From: Rhynochetos jubatus
Taxonomy: Eukaryota > Chordata > Aves > Eurypygiformes > Rhynochetidae
NCBI GenBank assembly: GCA_027574665.1
Contig: CM050648.1
Span: 37,644,200 to 37,708,199, forward strand
Direction of reading: 5' to 3'
Length of the DNA stretch: 64,000 nucleotides
Below are positions 12,331-24,400 of this stretch, piece after piece; the stretch's first letter is position 1, and each line of letters begins with the position of its first letter. Both the position numbers and the translations under genes were made by a program. A model generated the notes under the pieces. The model had not been told where the DNA came from. It worked only from the letters and a program-made list of their open reading frames with translations, and did not search any database.

Positions 12331-14620
12331 CCTGATCTGCTCTTTGCCAGCTGCACAAGCCTTTTCTTTCTGTTTAGCTGGAAACTTATGTCATTGCTAT
12401 TCCAAAGAAACAAGTCCCTGTGAGAAATAACTGCTTTCACCTGGGAATGACCCATTTCCTGATGGTGAATGACAAAGAAGAGAGGGAATAGCACTGGGTG
12501 AAGCTCAAACTTAGAATTTTAGATCTTGCATCCTGGGCCTGAAACAAATGCCTGGTAATTTGCCTGGCAGTGCTCAGTTTTCATCATCAAACTAGCATGG
12601 GTTCAGATATATTTTGTTGCTGGCAATTAATCACTCTTCTGACCCATTATACATAGATCTAACTTTGTAATCAGAGCGATCTTCAAGTCTGTGGTAGATC
12701 TGAAAGTAATCCTACTTTGCTGACTGTGATGTTGCTGCTCGCATTGCTTGTGCAAATAGCGTGGTTATTGCTGTGATTTCTGGCAGGACTCATTGTTATG
12801 CTTCTGCAGGGCATCTACTAACAAGGCACTCTATTTCCTGAATTTTCCTTTAGGGCTGCTGAAAGGTTTAGTTACCTGCATCACCTGTATTTAGTAATAT
12901 AACACAGAACTTCCTTATATCCTGTTTGCCAGACACAGCGCACAAAGCTTGTAAATAAATATGCATGTCATTTGCATAAATTATTAGCTTGCCAGAGAAT
13001 TCTGACTTTTATCAAAGGTTTTGGAATGAAAGTTTATTGTTGCAGAAATTGCTTGGGCAACCAATCATGATGGTAAGCCTGCATATAGCTGGAATACTTA
13101 CAGATGTCATTCATTGAAAACATTCATGTTAATTAGGGTCAAGTCACCATAAAAGACAGATTCCTCTCTTGAGTATAATTTACCAGTGAAATGAATGTAG
13201 GGAATAAGAAGGAGAAATGCTTTTGACTTTATAGTCATAGTTCATCAAGTGCCTTCATAAAAACATCTGGCTAGAGAAGTAAAAAACCATCAAAATTTCC
13301 ACTGTCTTTGACAGCACAAGCTAATTATTCCACCAGGGTGCTACCTGTTATTTAATACAAAGTACTACTGAACAATGACAGCAGTGTTTATTTCCCATAC
13401 GCGAAGAAATGGATTGCTCCAGAGGCTGGCAACGCTACAGAAAAATTCTTTGACATTCCTTTACGACGCGGGCCGGGTTAGCACAGGATTGTCACCGTCC
13501 GATGCCCTGAATGGTGCCCATTCTCAATAGCTGCCACAGTTTCCCAGAGGACAGAGGCTTCCCTATTTGCATTTTTAGTGCGTTCCCACTACTTATGAAG
13601 GGAAGACTAAGGAATGAATGGGCACAGACTGCTGATTTATCCCCATGTACAAGGCACATTGGCAGGATTATGGAGCCGGTGATGCTGCTACCTTACTGTC
13701 ACACACATAAAAAAGAATTCGTAGCAGGCAAGAATGAAAATCTGTCTTGTAATTTTCACCTTTCCCTCTTCAAACCTGTCCCAGATTTTGAAAGATCAGA
13801 TAAAAGATTATGCTGTGGAATACACACATTTACACATACCTGTTTATTTCCCATGCTTGACAAATTACTGTAACCGAGAGGGAATGAGCATGCACAGCTC
13901 CGCTGCTGTCACTGGAAGGTGGCAGTGCTCAGCCTGTCACAGGGCCAGGCCTGAAGCCATTTTTTTCCTTAAGCCTGTGATAAAGCACACAAACAGAATT
14001 TTTCTGTATATATTAATCATCTGGATCTTTATAATTTAAATGTCAGCTGCATAAATTACTTTTCATGGCTTAATACAAATGAAACATGCTCATTGTATGG
14101 GAAAGTACAAGCCCAATATGTTCTCTGTGATTTTTATTCTAATTTTAAATCGTTTGGGTGACTATAGAGTAGGTAAGGCCTCGGGATGTAAACACCAGGT
14201 GTTTGTTTGGTGGAACCAGGATGACTGAGGAGGGAGGAAGCAGTGATTTTTGCCCTTGTATGCGCAGGGCTGGGTCACTCTGGTACTCAGCAATACTCAG
14301 TGAGGTGCTACCTGGTCCTCCAGAAGTTCAGCTTTTGTTTTCCTTCATTAAAGGATAAATCTTCGTCTGGAATGGCTGCCAGAGAACTTAAAAAACCCTG
14401 CATGCTGACAGTAATCCTCCTTGAGCTCTCTGCACGAGTACGCTGCCAGCCCACTGTAATTAGACTGGAAGTTGCAAAGATTATTCCCTTCCATTTTTGT
14501 GAAGTATCATTTCAGACGGCCCCGGAGATAACTAAGCGCCAGCTCCATTCCCTCATTATCTCCTTATGTCGCACCAGCAGGAGGGATCACTTGTGCTAAC
14601 AACTTGCTCTCGTGTCTCCT
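12331..14620. other. Intergenic, AT-rich, enhancer-like stretch
   Basis: This is AT-rich sequence free of recognisable repeats. Bases 12890-13330 and 13975-14150 are dense in homeodomain/POU-like words, including octamer ATTTGCAT at 12970-12977 and a TTAATTA core near 13130. No coding exon was recognised. The enhancer label is inference only. Confidence 0.35.
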
Positions 14621-15735
14621 CGTGTCTTGTTTCAGCGCTATCAGCAGCCGGCAGCTGGGGAACACCTCCGTTTAGATAACTCATCTCCCGGAGAAGCAGC
14701 CTGGCGTAGCTGCTCGGGCAGCGAAACCCCGCCGAGGGTGTATCGAGCTCCAGAAAGGCTGGAAGAGCAGGCACAGCGCCGCCGCCAGCCCCGTGTCGGC
14801 CAGGCCTCGGCTCCGGTGACTGGCCTGGGCAGGCGTACGGGGCCGGGGCCCGCGTGGCCACGTCTGCAGGGGATTGCCGCCTGGGAGAGGGCGCGGAGGA
14901 TGACCTCCGTGCCCAGTTACCTTCACCCCCGGGCACTCGGATCACCCCAGCGCAGCAGCAGTGCTGAGGTGTGCCCCGCGCCAGCTGTTTGTGAGGGGAT
15001 GGGGGCCGCAGCCGGGGGACAAGGCCCGGCGGCAGAACCCAGCCCCTCGCCTTCAGCAGCATGAGCAGCCTCCTCGGCAGGCAGCCTGCCCAGCGGAAGG
15101 GGTGACACGGGAGGGAGCCCTGCTTCAGCCCTCACGCCCGGGGCGGGGGGGGCCCAGGAGTGTGTCTGTGAGGGCGTCACCTTAGGCACGGCCCCCGGCC
15201 CTTCCCCCACGCCCTCCAACAGGAAGCGCAACAAGCGCGTGCGAAGCGCCCTAAGTGTGTCCCTCCCGGCTCCCCCTCCTCCGCGGCTCCCCCCTCACCC
15301 CTCCGGGAGGAGACTACACTTCCCAGCGGCCCGGCGGGGCGGGGCGGCCGGTCTCCCTCCGCCGCCTGGCGCCACGGTCCCCGTAGTCTTCGCGCGCCCT
15401 CCGCTGCCTCTCCCCGGCCGGGCCTTGACGGCGGCGGAAACTTCCGCTCCCGAGCGTCCCCGCGGCGCCGCGCCTGCGCCGTCAGCGTCGAGGGGGCGGG
15501 AGGCCGTTGCGTTGCGGTCAGCGGCTGAGGCAGCGGAGAGGCAGTAAGCGGCGGCGGCGGCGGCGGCTTCCGCGTTTGCCGGCGGGGTGGGGGTGGAGGG
15601 GCGCTCGGTGGATGGGCGGTTGTCGGACGGCACCGGCGGCATCTGTCAGGCGCCGGGCGTTAGGCGGGGCGCAGGGGATGAGCCTGTGAGGGCGGCGGAG
15701 CGCGGGTGGGGGTGAAGCCCGGCCAGAGCAGAGCC
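14621..15735 (+). promoter_or_regulatory. VCPIP1: VCPIP1 CpG-island promoter and 5' UTR
   Basis: This is a CpG-dense island leading into the VCPIP1 start codon. It contains ACTACACTTCCCAG at 15313-15326, a good ZNF143/SBS-type element. ACTTCCGC near 15440 is an ETS-type core, and a GCGCCTGCGC word near 15470 resembles an NRF1 site. No TATA box was seen. The transcription start is probably between about 15330 and 15560. Many open frames on both strands here are GC-driven shadows. Confidence 0.7.
15612..15689 (+). other. Upstream ORF in VCPIP1 5' leader
   Basis: An ATG at 15612 in a GGATGG context opens a 25-codon frame. It stops at 15689, 46 bases before the VCPIP1 ATG. It counts as a uORF only if transcription starts upstream of 15612, which is likely but not shown. 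Confidence 0.4.
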
Positions 15736-18427
15736 ATGTCCCAGCCTCAGCAACAGCCGCCGCCGCCGCCGTCGCCTCAGCAGCAGCAGCCGCCGGCTCC
15801 GGCCGCCTCTAAGAAGCGGGACCGGCGCATCTTCTCGGGCACCTGCCCCGACCCCAAATGCCAGGCGCGGCTCTTCTTCCCGGCCCACGGGCCGCAGGGC
15901 AGCGGCAGCATCGAGTGCACGGACTGCGGGCAGCGCCACGAGCAGCGGCAGCTGCTGGCCGTGGAGGAGGTGACGGACCCCGACCTGGTGCTGCACAACC
16001 TGCTGAGAAACGCGCTGCTGGGCGTCAGCGGCGCCGGCCCGCCCCGCAGGAACACCGAGCTCGTCAAAGTCATGGGGCTCTCCAACTACCACTGCAAGCT
16101 CCTGGCTCCCATCCTGGCCCGCTACGGGATGGATAAGCAAACGGGCAAAGCCAAGCTCCTCACGGAGATGAACCAGGGAGACATCTTCGACTGCTCCCTC
16201 TTGGGTGACCGCGCCTTCCTCATCGAGCCGGAGCACGTTGAAACCATCGGCTACGGAAAGGACCGCTCTGGCAGCCTCATCTACTTGCACGACACCCTGG
16301 AAGACATTAAGAAGGCCAACAACAGTCAGGAGTGCCTCATTCCTGTCCACGTGGATGGAGACGGCCACTGCCTCGTCCACGCGGTCTCGCGGGCGCTTGT
16401 CGGCCGGGAACTGTTCTGGCATGCTCTGCGAGAGAATCTGAAGAAGCATTTTGAGGAGAATCTGAGTCACTATAAGGCGCTTTTCCATGACTTTATTGAT
16501 GCAGCAGAGTGGGAGGACATTATCAATGAATGTGACCCTTTGTTTGTTCCTCCAGAAGGTGTGCCAATGGGCCTTAGGAATATTCACATCTTTGGCCTGG
16601 CCAATGTGCTTCACCGGCCTATCATCCTGTTGGACTCATTAAGTGGAATGCGAAGTTCTGGAGATTATTCAGCGACGTTCCTCCCTGGTCTGGTACCCCT
16701 AGAAAAATGCATGGGAAAAGATGGCATGTTGAACAAGCCGATCTGCATTGCATGGAGTAGCTCAGGACGTAACCATTATATTCCTCTAGTTGGAATAAAA
16801 GGTGCTGCTTTACCTAAACTGCCTAGGAAGCTACTTCCTAAAGCCTGGGGAGTTCCTCAAGACCTCATCAAAAAGTACATCAAGTTAGAGGAGGACGGTG
16901 GTTGTGTTATTGGAGGAGACAGAAGTTTGCAAGATAAGTACTTGATGAGGCTCGTGGCTGCAATGGAGGAGGTTTTCATGAGTAAACACGGTATCCATCC
17001 CAGTCTCGTAGCTGACGTACATCAGTATTTCTACAGAAGGACTGGTGTTATAGGAGTGCAGCCTGAAGAAGTCACTGCGGCTGCCAAAAAAGCAGTGACG
17101 GACAACCGCCTTCACAGGTGCCTCATCTGCGGGGCCCTTTCGGAGCATCATGTTCCTCCAGAGTGGCTGGCTCCTGGGGGGAAACTCTACAACCTGGCCA
17201 AAAGTACCCACGGCCAGCTAAGGCCTGACAAAAATTACAGTTTTCCCCTGAACAGTTTGATGTGTTCTTACAACCCCGCAAAGGATGTACTGGTACCCGA
17301 CTACAGCCTGAGTAGTTTGAGTGCTTGTAACTGGTGTCACAGTAACTTAGTGCGTCGCGTCAGAGAAGATGGATCTGTTTCGTATTTGGATGGAGACAGA
17401 ACTAACACTCGGTCTACAGGTGGCAAGTGTGGCTGTGGATTCAAGCACTACTGGGAAGGTAAAGAATATGATAATCTCCCGGAAGCTTTTCCTATTACTC
17501 TAGAGTGGAGTGGAAGAGTGGTAAGAGAGACAGTCTACTGGTTCCAGTACGAAAGTGACACGTCTCTGAACAGCAATGTGTATGACGTCGCCATGAAACT
17601 TGTTACCAAGCACTTCCCTGGTGAATTCGGTAGTGAGATTCTTGTTCAGAAAGTTGTCAACACAATACTGCATCAAACTGCCAAAAAGAACCCTGATGAT
17701 TACACCCCTGTAAATATTGACGGTGCTCACGCCCAAAGAGCTGATGATGTACAGCAAGGACAAGAGTTAGAGTCGCAACTTCCAACCAAAATTATTCTGA
17801 CTGGCCAGAAGACAAAAACTTTGCACAAGGAGGAGTTGAATATGAGCAAAACTGAAAGAACTGTTCAGCAGAACATTGCAGACCAGGCTTCTGTAATGCA
17901 GAAACGGAAAAGCGAAAAATTGAAACAAGAGCATAAAGGGCAGCCTAGGACTGCTTCTCCCGGGGCCGTTCGCGAAGGGCCGTCATCTGCGCCCGCTACT
18001 CCAACCAAGACCCCGTATTCTCCAACGTCTACGAAAGAAAAGAAGATCCGAATAACCACGAACGATGGGAGGCAGTCGATGCTTACCCTGAAGTGCACTA
18101 CCACCTTCTTGGAACTTCAGGAAAGCATAGCTCGAGAATTTAATATTCCTCCGTATCTGCAGTGTATTCGCTATGGCTTTCCTCCTAAAGAGCTCCTGCC
18201 TCCCAAAGAAGGGATGGAGAACGAGCCCGTTCCTTTGCAGCACGGTGACAGAATTGCGATAGAAATCCTGAAGGGTAAGGAGGAAGGCAGGCAGCCTGCT
18301 TCAGCACACTCGGCCCATGCCGTGAAGCATGAAGACGTTGCTGTGATGAGTAGAATCTCATCGAAGGAACTGCAGGAGCAAGTCGATAAGGAGATGTATT
18401 CTCTCTGTCTTCTAGCAACACTAATGG
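15736..18427 (+). CDS. VCPIP1: VCPIP1 coding exon 1
   Basis: This large exon codes residues 1-897 plus the first base of a Gly codon. It holds the Pro/Gln-rich N-terminus, the Cys pairs, the OTU catalytic domain and the ubiquitin-like domain. It ends CTAATGG|GTAAGG. Without splicing the frame would run 14 codons into the intron and stop at 18471. The MSQP start sits in a GAGCCATGT context and matches the N-terminus of the family. Confidence 0.97.
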
Positions 18428-21400
18428 GTAAGGCTGCCTTCAAGTCATACGTGAATTGTATTTTTAAGTAGATAACATTTTTGCAAAGTATAGTTAGGGT
18501 TTTTTTTCGTTTTGCTGTAGCCATGGAGAAGGTCAGTTCCTTTATTCCTCTATTAGACCACTGAACATGCTGTCATTGATTGTTGACTTTTCAAAATGGG
18601 TATACGAGATACCTGTTCTTTCTTTGCTATAAAGTCCTCGTTTAAAAATGGCTGTTGAGATGTTGCATTTCCTCTGCTGTCTGTCTCTGGTTTTCCTGTC
18701 TCTCATTAGACACACATCTGATGTGTTTGTGTGTGAGCTACATGCTGTCTTGTTTTTTTTCCCACGTCTGTCTCCCTCAGGTTTCAGGAAATATGTTCAG
18801 AGCAGAGGTGAGAAGGGGACGCTGAGAGTCAGTGGAAATTTGCGGGACCAAAATCTCACCTTTGTAGTCGGAAGAAGTCCTGGCATTTCTCCCCAGAGGG
18901 AGCTGTGTTGGTTTAAGCAAATCAACACAACATTGTCTGCTTAGTTAACCTGCTGATGTTAAGTGGAGATCTGGTCTTTTGAAAGAGCTGTGAAAAGTGT
19001 TCTTTCAGAATGCAAGCAGAGGAGAAACTGAAACATTCTAAACGCAGATTTGAATCCCAGAGGTGGACACAGGGTTGCAGAGCTATGCTTACAGATTGTC
19101 AGTCATGTGAATCTGCCTAACCTAATAATTCAAGGCGAAAATACTTTTTTCAGGTGCCTGTGGTTTTTATTTTCATATTTGGACTCGGGAGACTTGGGCC
19201 TTTGTTTGTGTACTTAATTAATCAGGTTTCACAGTTCTTGCTGCTTGCTGGCAGGAAGTAGAACGGTAATTATCATACATTTAACTCCATGAACCAGTTG
19301 AATAGTCATGTTTACAGGGTTTTTTTTGTGGGAGCCTTCTCTTTTGCTGGAGGGATTTGGTGTGGCTGAAGCATGTGATGTTTTAGAAACGAAACAATTA
19401 CGTAATCACAGAGTGGTATGTCAGAAGTTCATCAAGCAGAACTTTGATTGTTGTCCAAGCCCAATTGTTTACTCCCGTGTCTCTTGCAAGATAGCGTGCT
19501 GAATCACTAGCCACCTTCTCACGCTGACATTGACACCGCAGTTCCAAAGTGCAGGAAAAGGTTTGGTTTAAAAGCTGTCTTAATTGGGAGATGAAGCTTA
19601 AGAGTGTTTTCCTGTTTTCAGGGAGTACTGCTGAAAGTGTGGTTATTGGCTTACAAAAAACTCTGACATGCTTTAAAAGCGTCTCGGTTACTTTAGCATT
19701 AGGGTGTGTCATTTTTTTACAGGCACTTACCCCTGAACTGTGAGCTGATCTTGTATTCAAGAATCAGTGTTTGACTCTCACTGCTGTTAGATTCAGCTTT
19801 AGAAGCACAGGTTGGAATAGATTTTACCTCGCCCTTCTCTGGCTGCATCCATTTTGCATTACTAATAGCAGTAAAAGTGGCAGCAAGTGATAAACCAGCC
19901 TGTTATAACAACTGATGCAGCTACTGAACAGGATGCTATTTTTATATAATCACTTTTCTCATCAGGGCTTTGTTTTCCTTTAAAGACACTTGTGGAAAAA
20001 AACTAGGCAGTTGACTGCTTACAACTGTGATTTTTCAACAGGGAAACAAACTTTATGAAACTTCCTAAGCCCTTGCACTTTAAGAGTATTGGGGTGGCAG
20101 TTCCTCAAGGTGATATATTTAGCCTTTTTGGGACAAGAAACTGCAGTGTTTCTCAGTGACATTTCTGTACCCCTGAAAAACAGGGCTGCAAAGTTCTGAG
20201 AGTCATCCTATCCTGCATGCTCTTGCTGTAACTTCGTTTTGCTAAAAACATCCAATACAGTCAGAGCAGAACGTGTAGAGGGGAGATGCTGTTGAAATAG
20301 CTCGGTGGGCCAGACACAATTTTCTTCTTTCCCCGATGCCCATAGTGAACGTGTGTCTTCAGACATCTACAACTATTCATTCTGGATGCTTAAAAGCTGA
20401 TTTTTTTTTCATACAGGGCCTCCTGCAGGCTGACTTGATGCCTCTTCGTTACTAGAATTTTGCTTTTCTGGTCTCAGCTGGTTAACTTATTAAAATTTTA
20501 GACCATGTTCTTTAATTTTTCCATATATAATTTAAAAGTAAGTCCTGGGAAATTAGATACTGTAATTTCTGAACCACTTTATAAAAGAATCATGCATAAT
20601 ATGTTAAGTTTTCTCTTCTTTTTTTGCTTAGCTCAAAATACAGCATTCTATAAGAAAATGACTAAAGGAATTGTAATTTTACATTAACGTGGTAAAACCA
20701 TTATATTTTTAAACAGATTTAATTACAGACACACAGAAGCACTCTGGATACACGCGAGCCAAGTACCAGGCTATTTCGGTCGGTTTGTTTGGTGTTGATG
20801 AATTTGTCAGTGCACAAGAAATCAAAATAGCCAGGTTTAAATGAAATGTACTAATTGATACCAGGGTTTGCTTGGGATTAAACAGCTTGTTTTCAATTCA
20901 GCTGTAGTTCCCTGTAACCTGTTTATCAACTGAGCTTTTGATTTGTTTTGCACTTCTGTGTGTCCTCTCTGCTGTATGAAGTGATGGTCTTGGGCTTCCA
21001 CTGGCGTAGGTTAGTCTGCCCCTGCTCTTGTTCCGCAGTGCACGAGGCGTGCTTGTGGGTAGGGCAGGCTTCATTTGTTGCCATACCTTAATGTTGTGGG
21101 GCTCAGGTCTGGGCTGAGGAAGCGTGTACTGGAGTGGGAACAGTGCGGAGAACGTCGCCGCTTTGGTAAATGTAGTGTTACGAGGGAGTTGTTAGTCTAA
21201 CTAAATGATACCCAAATTAACTTGTAACCTATAAACATCTTACTGCCATGGTAAACAAAACCAAAACAGTAAAACCAGGTAGCAACAAAAGCGTGCACGC
21301 CTCAGGTGTAGCTTAGTTGAATCACACACGCTAGTTCCTCTGAGCTGGGAAACTCCGGTTGTAATTGTGGGGTTTCTTTGGTGATCAGATCTCTGTCCAA

Positions 21401-24400
21401 ACAGCATCGTTAGTTTGTGTTTCTTCCAGTGGCTGATGCTTTTGTTCTGTGAGCCCAGCTCTCCATACTTTTCTGCGCGCAGTCCCTGTTAGTGTTGCAT
21501 AAAAGGCTATCTAAACAGTGATGCTTCGCCTGTGCAAGGCTTGAAAAGTCACGCTCAGAGCAAACAGGGGATCTTTCCTTGGAGAACGCCAGCAATGTAT
21601 AAAACTGAGCTGCTTCGAAAAGTCTGGTGGTTTTCCTGTGGAAGGCAAGGGAGCCCTTCAAATAAGAATGGATTTGGCAGATGCAGCGGCATAGGAGTCC
21701 TTAGCAGGGAGTCAGGCACTGTGTGGCTGCTGGCCGTGGCCTCCCTGGGCTTTGGCAGACTGTACTCCCACTTATCAGTGCAGCGGTTACTTTGATTCTG
21801 TAGGCAGTATTTAAACTATCAGGAAGACTTGGGGTGGGAAATGAAGAGCCACAGCAGCGATGCTCTGGAGCCATGGAGTGTGGGGACGTGCATTTTGATC
21901 TGTAGACGGGAATAAGGATGCAGGGTAGCAGTGAACCCCGTTTGAAACAGCAAAACCATTAGAGGGAGTGTTAGTAGTGATTGTCCTCCCTCCACGCAGC
22001 TGTTGGCCACAGTTTTTCCTCTTCTTCAATAGTGGGGGTGGAAAAGAGAATGCTCCCTTTAATTTTTTTTTAACTATTTTTTTTAAATTGTTTTAGTGGA
22101 GTCAGTGAAAGCTGGAGAGGAGCTTCATATTTATCAGCAAGTCAGTAGTCAGGAGTTATCATGTTAAAGTCAAAACACACGTCCTTCTTCAGTAGATCAT
22201 GGAAAATAAGGAAGAAGAGTAGTTGGTTTGTTACGCGGGTGCTCTTGCTAGGAAGTGAAGGCCAAATCTGTGAGCTTGATGTGCAGATGAATGCAGTGAA
22301 GCAAAGCACGTGTGGTTCAAGGGAATGCATCTGAAATTCATCACATTACGTAGGTCGCCTGCCTTTAAAATTAATGAAGATAAAACAGATGCGCTGTGTG
22401 CCTTTTTAGGGAGAATGGGGACTTGATTAACACCTGGAGTGGAGGGGTGAGCCACAGAATCCTTCTGGTGGGTGGGACAGACAAGCAGGGAGTATACAGA
22501 GTCCCCTGCCTGTTGAGGAAGGAAAACAGGAAAAGTTGGAGTGGCTTGAAGGGTTTGAAGTGGGTAAAGCAATTTTTTTTCTGAATACGTATACGTACAG
22601 TACTTGCTTCGGCATTGGGAGAACGGAATTTAGCAGTACTTTTTGTTTGCACTACTCTGACAGCTACATCACACGTCACTTCTCTGAAGCAGGTAAGTAG
22701 TTAGCAAAATGAGCAAAGGGTGTAGGTAAAAAGCAGATCTGAACTGATTAGGAGGTGTTGTCAGGTCATGATATTCTGACATTGTAACCCATTTTTTCTG
22801 TTCTTTATGATCAGTTCCTCACACAGTGTAGAATTTGGGTTTTTTATTTCAGTGCCATTTAATGTTGTCACATTTCAATGCCATTTTTGGCATCTTTGAA
22901 AAATGCCGGTTGGACAGGACTGCTGGGGCCTCACAGTTCTATTTGGTTTCTAACTCTGAAGAAAAGCAAGGTACGGAGGTGCATGCGTCCACACAGCTGC
23001 CTGCATGGATGTTTGCATCCTGGCTGCAGTGTAAAGTCTGTGGTGTGGCAGCTGTGAAATTCAGATCTGATTTTTGGAGAAGGTGTAGGGATATAGAATT
23101 GAGGTTTTAATCCTAGAATCATGGAATGGTTTGGATTGGAAGGAACCTTAAAGACCCAACCCCACTGCCGTGGGCAAGGACACCCTCCACTAGACCAGGT
23201 TGCTCCAAGCCTCATCCAGCCTGGCCTTGAACACTTCCAGGGATGGGGCACCCACAGCTTCTCTGGGCAACCTGTTCCAGTGCCTCACCACCCTCTTGGT
23301 GAAGAATTTCTTCCTGATGTCCAATCTAAATCTCCCCGGTTTCAATTTAAACCCGTTACCCCTTGTCCTGTCACTACAGGCCCTTGTATGTGCAAGGCCC
23401 TTAATGTGCAAGGGTTTGTGCTTGAATTTTGCAAGTGTGTTAGTCATTTGCTAGTTCTACGTGGAAAGCATGGGTAGGAGGGGAATGGAGACTCGTGTAG
23501 GGCCTGGCAAAGAACCAGGAGCTGCAGCTCGGATCAAATCAAATTTGGGAACTTCTGAACAAGAACATGTAGGATATTTGACTGCAGAGAATGGTATGTT
23601 TTCCTGAAAGTTTCTCAGTGTCTTGGGCTGCTGTTCTGTACATTTGCAATGAAAATGTAAATGCTTAATTGCATAGCAGAGACTGAGGATTCAGCTTTTA
23701 ATTCAGGGAGTTACATTTTCAGCCATTGCCTATGATGTTAAAATATGACTGTTTAATGATTATGTTTGATTTTTACAGGAGAAGATGTTTGGTCTTATGC
23801 AAAGGGCCTTCCACAGTTGTTTCAGCAGGGTGGAGTATTTTACAGCATAATGAAGAAAACCACAGGTATTTTTTGGTTTTGTTTTTATCCCTTCCTTCCT
23901 CTGTTTTGAAATCTTTAAAATTGTAAATTGGTATTGAGTCACTTGTAAGCATAAGTGTATTTTTATTTTATTACCAAGGTACGTTTTCATAATATTATAG
24001 AACTCCTTATGCTCCCTCAGAGAACCTAAGACTAGGGAATCTGATAAAGACTAGTTCATTCCACTTAAATCTCTTCTGAAATTTTCTCTACAACCATATA
24101 TGTCCATTTAAACTTCCTGAATTGTACAAACAACTTCAATAGGTCAACTGTTTTTTCCTTCCCCCCAGAAAGATCAAACAGAAAATCATAGGGCCTGTTC
24201 CTGTTACGTTTTAAAACACTTACGGGATAAGCAGTTCTTCTTTCTGATGTGCTTCTTAGTAGGTGTTTTATACAGGGGTACTGCATGTTTTAAATGGTTG
24301 ATTAAATTTGGGTTTCATACAAGATTGGTGTTCGGAAGCAAACCTATGCATCCCCATTTATCAATGTCGCATCTTGGACTATGTGCAGAATAACCAAGCA

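Noticed and set aside
13511-13873. 120-codon intergenic frame
   Set aside because: No domain, no codon bias, no splice partner; expected by chance in this length of DNA.
14556-15234. Overlapping long frames on both strands upstream of VCPIP1
   Set aside because: GC-driven shadows in a CpG island, no recognisable domain and no matching exon structure.
15646-16614. 322-codon minus-strand frame antisense to VCPIP1
   Set aside because: Exact shadow of the GC-rich, third-position-biased VCPIP1 coding exon.
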